Shown piece after piece: positions 54,840 through 63,890 of a DNA stretch of 64,000 nt (position 1 is its first letter; each line of letters opens with the position of its first letter). This stretch comes from Tsuneonella amylolytica (GTDB lineage Bacteria; Pseudomonadota; Alphaproteobacteria; Sphingomonadales; Sphingomonadaceae): assembly GCF_003626915.1 (NCBI RefSeq), contig NZ_CP032570.1, positions 2,045,001 to 2,109,000 of the forward strand. The letters are read 5' to 3'. A program made the translations under genes and the position numbers. The notes beneath the pieces were generated by a model. That model searched no databases. It worked only from the letters and a program-made list of their open reading frames with translations, and had not been told where the DNA came from.

Positions 54840-55940
54840 TCAGTCGAAGCTCAGCGGTCCGTGTTCGATGTGGGGCAGAACGTGGCGGGCGAACAAGTCG
54901 CATTCCTGCATGTGGGGGTAACCCGACAGGATGAAAGCCTCGATCCCTTCGGCCTGGTAGGCGCGCAGCTTCGCCAACACTTGGTCGGGATTTCCGACGA
55001 TCGCCGCTCCGCAGCCGGAACGCGCGCGCCCGATGCCGGTCCACAGGTTCTCTTCCACGAAGCCGTCGCCGTCCGCCGCGCCGCGCAGTTCGGCCTGCCG
55101 CTGGACGCCGTAGTTCTTCGCGTCGAGCGACGCCTCGCGGATTGCGCGGCCCTTCTCGTCATCGAGCTTCGACAGCAGGCGGTCGGCATAGGCGCGCGCC
55201 TCGTCCTCGGTCTCGCGCACGATCACGTGGACGCGGTAACCAAATTTGAGCGTGCGGCCGTAACTGGCGGCACGCGCGGTCAGGTCGGCGATGTTCTCGC
55301 GCACCTTGTCCATCGTGTCGGGCCACATGAGATAGACGTCGCACGCCTCCGCGGCGCACTCGCGCGCTTCGTGGCTAAGGCCGCCGAAGTAGAATGGCGG
55401 GCACTTGCCACTGATCGTGGTGATCCGCGGCGGGTCGAGCGTGAGCTGGTAGTGCTCGCCCTGGTGGTCGATGCTTTCCCCGTTGAGGAGCTGTCGGACG
55501 ATCTTCATCACCTCGGTCGCGCGGCCATAGCGCGGGCCACCGGGCATCGACTGGCCGGGCATGTCGGAGGAGATGATGTTGACGTTCAGCCGCCCGGCCG
55601 TCCCCGCGGCGTTCGGCCCGAGAATACGGTCGAGCGTGGCGATCCGGCGCGCGAGCTGGGGCGGCCAGTCCTCGCCGATGCGGGTCGCCCACAGCAGCTT
55701 CATGCGGGTCAGCATCGGCGCGATCGCGGCGGCGAAGACCGTGGTGTCGAGCCCGAGCTGATAGCCCGACGGCAGCAGCACGTTGTCGAACCCGCCTTCC
55801 TCCGCGCGCAGCACGATGTTGCGACAATGCTCCCAGCTCGACTGGAGCTGCGGATCGGGAACGCCGAGGAATTCGTAGTCGTCGTCGCACAGCGCGGAAA
55901 ACCACGCGATCTCGCATGGTTGGCCGGGGTTCGTCGTCAT
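54840..55940 (-). CDS. smoC: Flavin-dependent sulfoquinovose monooxygenase, SmoC-like
   Basis: 366 residues, LLM-class flavin-dependent monooxygenase related to SsuD. It has EIAWFSALCDDDYEFLGVPDP at the N-terminus, a long pattern I associate with SmoC proteins. GRLNVNIISSD, PPFYFGGLSHEARECAAEACDVYLMWPDT and ARSGCGAAIVGNPDQVLAKLRAYQAEG are the expected flavin-site blocks. SmoC uses FMNH2 and O2 to cleave the C-S bond of sulfoquinovose, giving sulfite and 6-dehydroglucose. The call rests on this similarity and on the adjacent reductase and GH31 genes; a general alkanesulfonate monooxygenase is the alternative. It overlaps the aldo/keto reductase stop and precedes glpD by 4 bp. Confidence 0.85.
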   Translation of the reverse strand: MTTNPGQPCEIAWFSALCDDDYEFLGVPDPQLQSSWEHCRNIVLRAEEGGFDNVLLPSGYQLGLDTTVFAAAIAPMLTRMKLLWATRIGEDWPPQLARRIATLDRILGPNAAGTAGRLNVNIISSDMPGQSMPGGPRYGRATEVMKIVRQLLNGESIDHQGEHYQLTLDPPRITTISGKCPPFYFGGLSHEARECAAEACDVYLMWPDTMDKVRENIADLTARAASYGRTLKFGYRVHVIVRETEDEARAYADRLLSKLDDEKGRAIREASLDAKNYGVQRQAELRGAADGDGFVEENLWTGIGRARSGCGAAIVGNPDQVLAKLRAYQAEGIEAFILSGYPHMQECDLFARHVLPHIEHGPLSFD

Positions 55941-56851
55941 GGCATGGGTGCTCCTCTGGCGGCGACGAGCACCGCGTACCAATCCTGCCGGGTCCAGCGC
56001 ATTTCAAGCGCCTGTGTGGCCTCCGCGATGCGTTCGGCGTTCTGCGAACCGACGATGGGGACGATGCCCGCCGGGTGCGCCATCAGCCAGCCGTAGGCCG
56101 CTACGCTGCGACTGACGCCCTGTTCGCCGGCGATGCGGTCGAGCTCGGTCGCCACCGCGATATCGCGCGCGCCCTTTGGCGAGATCAGCGCCCCGCCGCC
56201 CAGCGGCGACCACGCCAGCGGGGTCAGCCCCATCCGCATCGCCTGGTCGAGCTCGCCGTTCTCGAAACAATCTATCCGCAACGGGCTGATTTCGGGCTGG
56301 GTGCTGACGAGCGGAACCGTCAAGAAATGCGCCAGCGCATCGATCTGCGCGGGCGTGAAGTTCGACACGCCGAGCGTGCGGACCTTCCCGGCCGAGACCG
56401 CATCCTCGAGCGTGCGGGCGACTTCCTGCGGATGCGCCAGCAGGTCGGGGCGGTGGATCTGGTAGAGGTCCACCGTATCGACCTTCACCCGCGCCAGCGA
56501 CTTGTCGAGCGCTTCCGTCAGGTAGCTGCGCGACTGGTCGTACGGCAGCGGCGGCATGATCCCGCCCTTGGTCGCCAGCACCATCTTGTCCCGCAAACCC
56601 GGATCGGCGGCCAGAACCTCGCCCAGCAGCGCTTCGGCGTCGCCGAAACCACCTGTCCCGTCGAAGCCGTAGATGTCGGCGGTGTCGAGCAGGGTGATCC
56701 CGGCGTCGAGCGCGGCATGGACCAGCGCTGCCGCATCGGCCCTGCTGCGGCTACCTTCGGCGAGGCGCCACATGCCCCACGCGATCGGCGAGATCGCGAT
56801 GTCGCTGGTGCCCAGCGTGCGGCTGGCAGGCGGGGCGGGAAGCTGGCTCAT
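55937..56851 (-). CDS. smoB: Aldo/keto reductase, SmoB-like 6-dehydroglucose reductase
   Basis: 304 residues, TIM-barrel AKR. The catalytic tetrad is D56, Y61, K95, H133 (LLDTADIYG, VLATKGG, YQIHRPD). Late VGSQNAERI is the NADPH-binding segment. In the sulfo-SMO pathway SmoB reduces the 6-dehydroglucose made by SmoC to glucose. The order AKR-LLM oxygenase is the same as smoB-smoC. It overlaps the LacI stop and the SmoC start, both by ATGA. Confidence 0.85.
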   Translation of the reverse strand: MSQLPAPPASRTLGTSDIAISPIAWGMWRLAEGSRSRADAAALVHAALDAGITLLDTADIYGFDGTGGFGDAEALLGEVLAADPGLRDKMVLATKGGIMPPLPYDQSRSYLTEALDKSLARVKVDTVDLYQIHRPDLLAHPQEVARTLEDAVSAGKVRTLGVSNFTPAQIDALAHFLTVPLVSTQPEISPLRIDCFENGELDQAMRMGLTPLAWSPLGGGALISPKGARDIAVATELDRIAGEQGVSRSVAAYGWLMAHPAGIVPIVGSQNAERIAEATQALEMRWTRQDWYAVLVAARGAPMP

Positions 56852-57861
56852 GCAATTCTCCGGGAAGGCGGCGCGACCGATACGCGCTCGACAAGCTGGT
56901 GGGGCAGGCGGCGGTGCTGGGTCTCGCCGCCCGCGATGAGGATTTCGGCCGCGGTCCGAGCGAGCTCGGCCATCGGCTGGTGGATCGTCGTCAGCGGCGG
57001 CCAGACGGTGCGCGCGAGCGTGGTATCGTCGAAGCCGCCGACCGACAGCGCGCCGGGCAGGTCGATCCCGCGCGCGTGCGCTTCGGCCAGCACGCCGGCG
57101 GCCATGTCGTCGTTGGCCGCGAAGATGGCGGTGGGCGGATGGGCGAGGTCGAGCAGAGCGGCTGCCGCCGCCACGCCGCTGTCGAAATCGAATGTCCCGT
57201 CGAGCACCAGCGCGGGCTCGTAGGCGATACCGGCGCGTTCCAGCGCCTTGCGATAGCCGTAAAGCCGCTCCTCGCTCGCCATGTGGTTGGGGTGGCCCTT
57301 CACGAACCCGATGCGCCGGTGGCCGTGGTTGATGAGATGGGTCGTCATGTCGTCGGCGGCCTGCGCGTCGTCCATGAACACGCTGCTGGTGAGCGCATGG
57401 TTGGTGCCGGGCGAGATGCGCACGAACGGGATGTCGAGCGTGTCGAGCACGCGCAGCACCGGCTCGCAGTCGGTCACCGGGCTGGACAAAACGATGCCGT
57501 CGACATGGGTCTCGGAAATCAGCCCGCGCACCTGCTCGCCGACGTCGGGATCGTCGATATCGACCGGCTGGGCGAGCAGGCGGATGCCCTTCTCGTGGCA
57601 CACGTCCCAGCAGCCCTTCTGGATCTGGAACATGTAGTAGGGGCTGTGATTGTCGTAGATCAGCGCGATCTGGTTCGACTTCGCGCCCGACAAGATGCGC
57701 GCCGCCACGCTGGGGCGATAATCGAGATCGCGCATCGCCGTCTCGACCCGTTCGCGCATGTCGGCGCTGACATAGGGGTGGCCGTTGAGCACGCGGCTGA
57801 CCGTCTTCACCGCCACCCCGGCGCGCGCGGCGACGTCGCGGATGTTGGCCCGCTCGCTCAT
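56848..57861 (-). CDS. LacI-family repressor of the sulfoquinovose operon
   Basis: 337 residues. The HTH is IRDVAARAGVAVKTVSRVLNGHPYVS (7-32), with the hinge RPSVAARILSG. The periplasmic-binding-like domain has IALIYDNHSPYYMFQIQKG and VDGIVLSSPVTD. It is encoded inside the operon it should regulate, between glycosidase and reductase, overlapping both by ATGA. Candidate operators lie in the divergent promoter at 59859-60043. In Agrobacterium and E. coli the regulators of sulfoquinovose clusters are of other types, so this pairing is a local solution. Confidence 0.9.
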   Translation of the reverse strand: MSERANIRDVAARAGVAVKTVSRVLNGHPYVSADMRERVETAMRDLDYRPSVAARILSGAKSNQIALIYDNHSPYYMFQIQKGCWDVCHEKGIRLLAQPVDIDDPDVGEQVRGLISETHVDGIVLSSPVTDCEPVLRVLDTLDIPFVRISPGTNHALTSSVFMDDAQAADDMTTHLINHGHRRIGFVKGHPNHMASEERLYGYRKALERAGIAYEPALVLDGTFDFDSGVAAAAALLDLAHPPTAIFAANDDMAAGVLAEAHARGIDLPGALSVGGFDDTTLARTVWPPLTTIHQPMAELARTAAEILIAGGETQHRRLPHQLVERVSVAPPSRRIA

Positions 57862-59858
57862 CCCGCCAGCGCCTGCGGCAAGTCGGCGAACACCGCAGCG
57901 TGCGGACTGTCCGGGCGATAGAACACCGGCGGCCTTCCGATCGGGGCGGACACGGTGTGGGTGCCGGGCGCGAAATCCTCGCCCGTCCACACGTGCCGCC
58001 ACGGCGCGTCGCCCGGCAGGATCACCGTCCGCGACGTCGCGCCTTCCTCGATCACCGGGGCCACAAGCATGTCGGAGCCGTAGAGATACTGGTCCTGCAC
58101 CGCAAACAGCGCCGGATCGCCCGGGTATTCCAGGAACAGCGGGCGCTGTAGGGGCAGGCCGCTTTCCGCCGCATCGTCGCTCAGCGCGCGGACATAGGGG
58201 GCGAGGGCGGCATGGACTCGGCTCCACCGGGCGAAGGTGGCGAGGAGTTCGGGCGTGCTGTCGTATTGCAGGTTGTCGTCCGGCCGGTTGCCCTCGTGGC
58301 TGCGCATGACCGGCGCGAATGCGGCGAGTTCGCACCAGCGCTGCATCAGTTCCCCGCTCCGCACGTTGCCGTGGAGCGAGGTGTAGCCGCCGCAGTCGGA
58401 ATGGCTGTAGGCGTTGCCGACCAGACCCGCGCTGAGTGCCGCCGTGATGACCGTGCCGATGCCGTCGTGGCGGGTAAAATCTACCGACTGGTCACCCGCC
58501 CACAGCAGCGGGCAGTGCGCCTGCACGCCGGAGAAACCCGCGCGCATGAAGAACACGGCCTCGCCGGTCTTACCGCGGCTTTCCAATGCAGCGGCGTTCA
58601 CTTCGGCCCACAGGACCGGCCAGCGGTTGTGTGCCTCCATCGGGTCGCTCCCGTCGGCGAGGCGCACGTCGGTCGGCAGGTATTCGCCGAAATCCGCCAT
58701 CCAGCCCATGATCCCGCGGTCGAGCATTTCGCGGCCCAGGATGCGCTCGGCGAACCAGTCGCGGGTCTCGGGCCGGGTAAAGTCAACGACGCCGCAGTCG
58801 AACTCCCCGAAATCCACGAGGTAGACCTCGTCGCTGTCGCGGCGGAGGCAAAAATGGCCGCCCGCCGCCGCTTCCGCGAACAGGTCGGCGTCGTTCGACA
58901 GGTAGGGGTTGGCATAGGCCATGAACGCGATCCCGCGCGCCGCGAGGTCCGCTATGCGGGCGTCGAGACCGGGGTATCGCTCGGCGCTCCGCGCGCCGAC
59001 CTGCCAGTCCCAGAACAGGCGCCGGCCGAAGCTGGTTTCGCGGATCCCGGCCCAATCCTCGCACCACAAACCCGAGACCGCCGCGCCGGCATCGACGAAC
59101 GCATCGAGCCGGTCGAAGCTGCTCGCCCCGGACTTGAGCCCGACGATCGCTCCAACGATCGCCCAGTCGGGAAGCGGCGGCTGCTTGCCGAACCGGTCGG
59201 CGAGCGCGGAAACGAGCGGTTTCGGCCCATCGGCGGCGAAGACCTGGAAGTGCGCGGTGTTCGACCAGACCTCCACCTCGTGCCGGGCGGGGTCGGTGAA
59301 ATCCATCGCGCTGTAGCAGGCGGCATCGAGGTGTACCGCCAGCCAGCGCGAGGTGAGGAAAGTCGGCTGCGGATAGTTGGTCGTCCAGTAATCGCCGCCC
59401 GCCATTCCGTCGGCATCCATCCGGCGGGTCAGCTCGGTCGACTTGTCGCGGCCGACGCCGGGCTCGCTTGTCCACATCGGGAAGCGGCGGCCGGTGAGGG
59501 CGAGATAGCTCATCTGCTCCCCGCCGCCCCACACGGTTTCGCCCGGTTCGGCATGGAAGCGAACCCACAAGCGGTCGATCGCCGAATTTTCGGCAGTGAC
59601 CGTGATGAATTCGGCATCCCAGGAGAGCCGAATTTCATCGAACTCGATCCCGCCATCCACCAAACGCCATTCTGTCAGGTCGCGCCGCTCCTGCGGGGCA
59701 TCCTCGATCCGGAAATTGCCGCGCACCATCTCCACGGTGGGTGCGCCGCGGGCGATGGCCACCGCAGGACAGGAGGGTGAATGGCGCAGGACGATCCTGC
59801 CGCCGAAATGCAGCGCGAACCCGTCAGAATCGGCGTCAATTTCCAGTTTCAGCGCCAT
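57858..59858 (-). CDS. smoI: GH31 sulfoquinovosidase (YihQ/SmoI-like)
   Basis: 666 residues from ATG 59858, close to E. coli YihQ (678). The nucleophile is D389 in GWMADFGEYLPTD and the acid/base D456 in LLWAGDQSVDF. Residues that YihQ uses to bind the sulfonate are kept: R280 and W283 (SFGRRLFWDW), Y492 (SDCGGYTSL) and H521 (RSHEGNRP). These match YihQ R301, W304, Y508 and H537. The enzyme releases sulfoquinovose from sulfoquinovosyl glycerol or lipid. There is no Sec signal, so it is cytosolic and acts on imported glycoside. It is the first gene of the operon. Confidence 0.93.
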   Translation of the reverse strand: MALKLEIDADSDGFALHFGGRIVLRHSPSCPAVAIARGAPTVEMVRGNFRIEDAPQERRDLTEWRLVDGGIEFDEIRLSWDAEFITVTAENSAIDRLWVRFHAEPGETVWGGGEQMSYLALTGRRFPMWTSEPGVGRDKSTELTRRMDADGMAGGDYWTTNYPQPTFLTSRWLAVHLDAACYSAMDFTDPARHEVEVWSNTAHFQVFAADGPKPLVSALADRFGKQPPLPDWAIVGAIVGLKSGASSFDRLDAFVDAGAAVSGLWCEDWAGIRETSFGRRLFWDWQVGARSAERYPGLDARIADLAARGIAFMAYANPYLSNDADLFAEAAAGGHFCLRRDSDEVYLVDFGEFDCGVVDFTRPETRDWFAERILGREMLDRGIMGWMADFGEYLPTDVRLADGSDPMEAHNRWPVLWAEVNAAALESRGKTGEAVFFMRAGFSGVQAHCPLLWAGDQSVDFTRHDGIGTVITAALSAGLVGNAYSHSDCGGYTSLHGNVRSGELMQRWCELAAFAPVMRSHEGNRPDDNLQYDSTPELLATFARWSRVHAALAPYVRALSDDAAESGLPLQRPLFLEYPGDPALFAVQDQYLYGSDMLVAPVIEEGATSRTVILPGDAPWRHVWTGEDFAPGTHTVSAPIGRPPVFYRPDSPHAAVFADLPQALAG

Positions 59859-60043
59859 CCCGTCCCGTTTTCCGTGGAGCTGTCGCCCGAAAGCCGCACT
59901 CCCGATGTCTCGATGTGACACCGCTTGACATATCGGCGGCGTTTTCGCAAATCAAGCACCAAGCGGCGGGCCTTATTAGGCCCGGAGCCGCGCGGTCATT
60001 TTCGCCATGCGATTGGTTTCGCTGGCGAAAACGTGGGAGAGAG
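59859..60043 (+). promoter_or_regulatory. Divergent promoter region of the sulfoquinovose locus
   Basis: 185 bp between the glycosidase operon and the TBDR. A TTGACA box lies at 59925-59930 for the plus strand, with only a poor -10 match at 17 bp. TGACACCGCTTGACA (59916-59930) is an imperfect palindrome (TGnCA on both arms) of the size bound by LacI-family repressors and covers the TTGACA box. Confidence 0.5.
59968..59983 (+). repeat. Perfect inverted repeat in TBDR leader
   Basis: GGGCCT-TATT-AGGCCC, a six-pair hairpin about 60 bp before the TBDR start. It could be a mRNA leader hairpin or a second protein site. Confidence 0.45.
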
Positions 60044-62416
60044 ATGATGAAATCCATGCTTCGCGCATCGAGCGCCCTGGGCCTGTTCGGGGCCGGATTC
60101 GCGGCCTTCGCGCCGTCGGCCGTCGCGGCGCAGGAAGCGACCCCGCCCGCCCCGCTGACCCAGACCGAAGATTCCGCTCCGGGCGAAATCCTCGTCACCG
60201 CGCAGAAGCGCACCGAAAGCCTGCAGGACATCCCCCTGTCGGTCAGCGTGCTCAGCGGCGAAGCGCTCGACACGGCCTCGCGTCCCTCGATCGAAAGCGC
60301 GGCACAGCTCGTTCCCTCGCTGAATTTCGCGAAATCCGGCACGACGCTCAACCAGACGATCTTCCTGCGCGGCGTTGGCACCGCGACCTTCTCGATCGCG
60401 GGCGAACCGTCGGTGTCCACCGTGGTCGACGGCGTCGTCTACGCCCGTTCCGGCGAGGCGTTCAGCGACCTCGTCGACATCGCCCAGATGGAAGTGCTGC
60501 GCGGGCCGCAGGGCACCCTGTTCGGCAAGAACGCCAGCGCTGGCGTGATCAACGTCACCACCAAGATGCCGACGTTCGAACCCGGCGGCACGGTCGAGGC
60601 GAGTTATTTCGATCGCAACGAATACCGCGTGAAGGCGGCGGTCAACATTCCGCTTACGCAGGATCTCGCCGCGCGCTTTACCGGGTTTTCCAGCTTCTAC
60701 GACGGCAACATCCGCAACGTCGCGTACGATACGCTGGTCAACGGCTACAACCACAAGGGCGTGCGCGGCCAGCTGCTCTACGATCCGGGCGCGGGCGTGC
60801 GGCTGTACTTCGCCGCCGACTATCACAAGAACGACGACGATTGCTGCGCCGACATCATCGGCACGCCGCCGATCAACGCGGCGACGGGCGCCGTCCTGCC
60901 GACGACCTCGAACCTAGCCTTCACGGTCCTGCCGACCCCGCTTTACGAAGATACGCGGGCGGTGAACCAGAACCTCATCACCCGGACGAAGGAAACCGGC
61001 TGGGGCGTGTCGGGCCAGGCCGACATCGACGTGGGCACGCTGACGCTGACCAGCATCACCGCCTATCGCAAGTACGACAACACCGAAGTGCGCGACGGCG
61101 ACTGGCTGCCGCAGGCCTACGTCGGCTTCAACCAGCTCCACGACATCGGCCCTCAGAAGAGCAACACGCTGACGCAGGAATTCCGCCTGACCTCGCCGGG
61201 CAATCAGTTCCTCGACTACGTGCTCGGCCTATACTACTCGCGCGCCCGGTCGGAGCGCATCTTCCAGCGCGACGACGTGGTCTGCACCGCACGCGCCGGG
61301 GCGCCCACCGGGGTGCTGATCCCGTGCGGCAGCGCCTTCGCCAACCCCGCCACGTTCCCGAGCGGGGTCGCCGACTTCGGATCGACCTTCAAGAATTACG
61401 CGGCGTTCGGCCAGGTCAAGCTCAACATCGCGGACACCCTGCGCCTCATCGGCGGCCTGCGCTACAGCCATGACGAACTGAGCGTGTTCCACAGCCGCAA
61501 CACGACGCTCGCCGGGCCGGGCATCCAGCCGAGCTTCCCGACGACGCCGACCGGCACCGGCCAGCCCACGACGATCTTCACCGACAAGACCGAGAACGAC
61601 AACCTGTCGGGCAAGGCCGCGGTGCAGTTCGACGTCAGCGATGCGGTGATGGCCTATGCGAGCTACACCCGCGGCTACAAGGGCCCGGCGTACAACGTCT
61701 TCTACAACCTGACCGCGACCGGCACGAACGTGATCGATCCGGAAACCTCGAACGCCTACGAGGTCGGCCTCAAGAACACGCTGTTCGGCGGACGCATGAC
61801 GCTGAACCTCGCCGCCTTCTACGCGAAGTACTTCAACTTCCAGGCGAACAACCCCGATCTCGTGGCGGGCGTGGTCGTCACCCGTTTCACCAATGCGGGC
61901 GACGTTTCGACTCGCGGCGTGGAGGTGGACCTCAACTGGCGGCCGTTCGACGATTTCACGATCTCCGGCGGCGTCGCCTATACCGATGCCCACGTGGACG
62001 AGTTCAACGTCGCCCCGGGCGCCGCGGCCACGGCCGTCGTTCCGCCGGGCACGCCGCTCGGCTTCGCGCCGAAGTGGAAGGGGGCGCTGGCAGCCGACTA
62101 CCGCGTGCGGACGGGCGGGGCAGTCGACGTCTTCCTGGGCGCCAACGGTAACTACCAGTCGAAGCAGCTGTCGCTCTTCAGCCCCAACGCGGTCCAGCGC
62201 CAGCTGGGAACGATCCCGGCCTACGGCCTCGTCAATGCATCGGCCGGTTTCGGCGACGTGGACGACGTCTGGCGGATCACGTTCCAGGTCCGCAACATCT
62301 TCGACAAGGCCTACGCCGCGGCGATCGTCAACGGCGGACCGGGCGGCAGCTACCGCTATCAGATCCCGCGCGATGCGGACCGGTACTGGGGCGTGACCGG
62401 ACGGGTCAACTTCTAG
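60044..62416 (+). CDS. TonB-dependent receptor of the sulfoquinovose locus
   Basis: 790 residues (ATG 60044 or 60047; GGGAGAG before both). Signal peptide to about 32 (AVAAQ). The plug contains GEILVTAQKRTESLQDIPLSV, IFLRGVGTATFSIAGEPSV and VLRGPQGTLFGKNASAGVINV. The barrel ends in RYWGVTGRVNF. This is the classical, shorter TBDR class. It is divergent from the glycosidase operon and shares its control region, so the likely cargo is sulfoquinovosyl glycerol or sulfoquinovose. That role is inferred from position. Confidence 0.9.
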   Translation: MMKSMLRASSALGLFGAGFAAFAPSAVAAQEATPPAPLTQTEDSAPGEILVTAQKRTESLQDIPLSVSVLSGEALDTASRPSIESAAQLVPSLNFAKSGTTLNQTIFLRGVGTATFSIAGEPSVSTVVDGVVYARSGEAFSDLVDIAQMEVLRGPQGTLFGKNASAGVINVTTKMPTFEPGGTVEASYFDRNEYRVKAAVNIPLTQDLAARFTGFSSFYDGNIRNVAYDTLVNGYNHKGVRGQLLYDPGAGVRLYFAADYHKNDDDCCADIIGTPPINAATGAVLPTTSNLAFTVLPTPLYEDTRAVNQNLITRTKETGWGVSGQADIDVGTLTLTSITAYRKYDNTEVRDGDWLPQAYVGFNQLHDIGPQKSNTLTQEFRLTSPGNQFLDYVLGLYYSRARSERIFQRDDVVCTARAGAPTGVLIPCGSAFANPATFPSGVADFGSTFKNYAAFGQVKLNIADTLRLIGGLRYSHDELSVFHSRNTTLAGPGIQPSFPTTPTGTGQPTTIFTDKTENDNLSGKAAVQFDVSDAVMAYASYTRGYKGPAYNVFYNLTATGTNVIDPETSNAYEVGLKNTLFGGRMTLNLAAFYAKYFNFQANNPDLVAGVVVTRFTNAGDVSTRGVEVDLNWRPFDDFTISGGVAYTDAHVDEFNVAPGAAATAVVPPGTPLGFAPKWKGALAADYRVRTGGAVDVFLGANGNYQSKQLSLFSPNAVQRQLGTIPAYGLVNASAGFGDVDDVWRITFQVRNIFDKAYAAAIVNGGPGGSYRYQIPRDADRYWGVTGRVNF

Positions 62417-62472
62417 CGGCCACCATCGGGGCTTCGGCCCCGGCCCCTCGGGTGCGCAAGAGAGATACGAGT

Positions 62473-62505
62473 ACGGCCGCGGCAGGAGACACCCGCCGCG
62501 GCCGT
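62473..62505. terminator. Bidirectional terminator between TBDR and MFS genes
   Basis: ACGGCCGCGGC and GCCGCGGCCGT form a perfect eleven-pair stem. AGAGA and TCTCT lie outside it. The two genes converge here. Confidence 0.75.
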
Positions 62506-62541
62506 CTCTTCATTCCGGGCGGCCTTGCCGGGCCATTGGCG

Positions 62542-63816
62542 TCAGGTGGGCGCGGTCTCATCTTCCGCCACGATCCGCGGAACCAGCAGGTGGATCCACG
62601 CCAGGGCGGCGAGATAGGCGAAGGCGGCGAACCAGAACAGCGGGGCATAGCCGACCCCGCTGGTGAGGAGCTGGCCGGTCACTTCCTGGATGCCGAAGCC
62701 GGCTATGTTGCCCGCGATCGCGCCGATCGCCATTACCGTCGCCACCCGCCGGGCAGGGATCGCGTCGGCCGCGAAGCCGAAGATGTTGGTCGAGAACCCC
62801 TGGTGCGCGAACAGGCCGAGCCCGATGATCGCCGCGGCGGTCCAGGCGCTCGACACAGTGAGTGCGAGCGGAATGGGCAGGATGACGAGCGCGTAGAGCA
62901 GCATGCCGGTCTTGCGCGCGGCGTTCACCGAACGCCCCTTCCCGAGCAGAAAGCCGAACAGGCGGCCCGCCGTCAACGCGCCGAGAGCGGCAAGCGAGAA
63001 GGCGAGCGCGGTCGGCCCCACGAGTTCCCCCTGGTCGAGGTCGAAGACTTTGTTGAACAGGTCGGGCAGCCAGAAAGTGAAGAACCACCAGAACATGTCG
63101 GTGATGGCCTTGGCACCGGCGATGGCCCATGTCTTGCGGTCCGACAAAGCCTCGCCGTAGGTGGAACCGCGCGCCGGGGCTTCGGCCGATACGCGGGGCA
63201 GGGGACGCAGGCGGTGGGTGCCCGCGATCCAGAAGGCCAGCCATACGAAGCCGAGCAGGCCGGTGACGACGAAGGCGGTCTTCCAGCCGAACGCCAGCGC
63301 GAAAGGCACGACCGTGAGCGGGGCGATGATGTTGCCGAGGTTGGGCGCGGTATTGACGATGCCCACGCCCATCGTGCGCCGCTTCAGCGGCAGGTATTCG
63401 GCCGCCGCCTTGACCGCCGCGGGCGTGTTGACCGATTCGAATGCGACCAGCGCCACGCGCGCGGACACGAACTGGGTCACCGTCTGCGCCACCGCGTGCG
63501 CCATCCCGGCGACCGACCACAGCGCCACCGCCGCGCCGTAAGCGAGCTTCACCCCGAAGCGGTCGATGACCCAGCCCACGAACAGCAGCGCGGCCGCGGC
63601 CGCAAGCTGGCTGGCGGAGGCGAAGTGCGCGAACTCGGCATCTCCCCAGCCGTACTCGGCCGAGATCGTCGGCTTGAGGAGCGAGAGGACCTGCCGGTCG
63701 ACGTAGTTGATGATCGTGCCGAAAAACAGGAGGGCGATCAGCCAGTTGCGCAGGCGTTCCTGCCCCGCACCATCCGCGCCGTCATTTGCGCCGTTGTCAG
63801 CGACCGTGTCGGCCAT
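62542..63816 (-). CDS. MFS transporter (sugar acid/ACS-type)
   Basis: 424 residues from ATG 63816 (GGGGAGAG upstream). Twelve hydrophobic helices. NYVDRQVLSLLKP in the first loop region and GWVIDRFGVKLAYG (motif A) mark the anion:cation symporter branch (ExuT/sialate-like), which carries acidic sugars; sulfoquinovose, an anionic sugar, would fit. It converges on the TBDR of the locus and probably moves the substrate over the inner membrane. Confidence 0.88.
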   Translation of the reverse strand: MADTVADNGANDGADGAGQERLRNWLIALLFFGTIINYVDRQVLSLLKPTISAEYGWGDAEFAHFASASQLAAAAALLFVGWVIDRFGVKLAYGAAVALWSVAGMAHAVAQTVTQFVSARVALVAFESVNTPAAVKAAAEYLPLKRRTMGVGIVNTAPNLGNIIAPLTVVPFALAFGWKTAFVVTGLLGFVWLAFWIAGTHRLRPLPRVSAEAPARGSTYGEALSDRKTWAIAGAKAITDMFWWFFTFWLPDLFNKVFDLDQGELVGPTALAFSLAALGALTAGRLFGFLLGKGRSVNAARKTGMLLYALVILPIPLALTVSSAWTAAAIIGLGLFAHQGFSTNIFGFAADAIPARRVATVMAIGAIAGNIAGFGIQEVTGQLLTSGVGYAPLFWFAAFAYLAALAWIHLLVPRIVAEDETAPT

Positions 63817-63890
63817 GTCGTTCTCTCCCCGATCCCGAACCGTTGTCAGGCTTGCACGATACCGGCTACGTTGCCTAAAGAAAGCACAAT

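Noticed and set aside
57858-59858. Ordinary alpha-glucosidase of GH31
   Set aside because: The Arg/Trp/Tyr/His sulfonate-binding set of YihQ is present and the neighbours are a sulfonate monooxygenase and its reductases.
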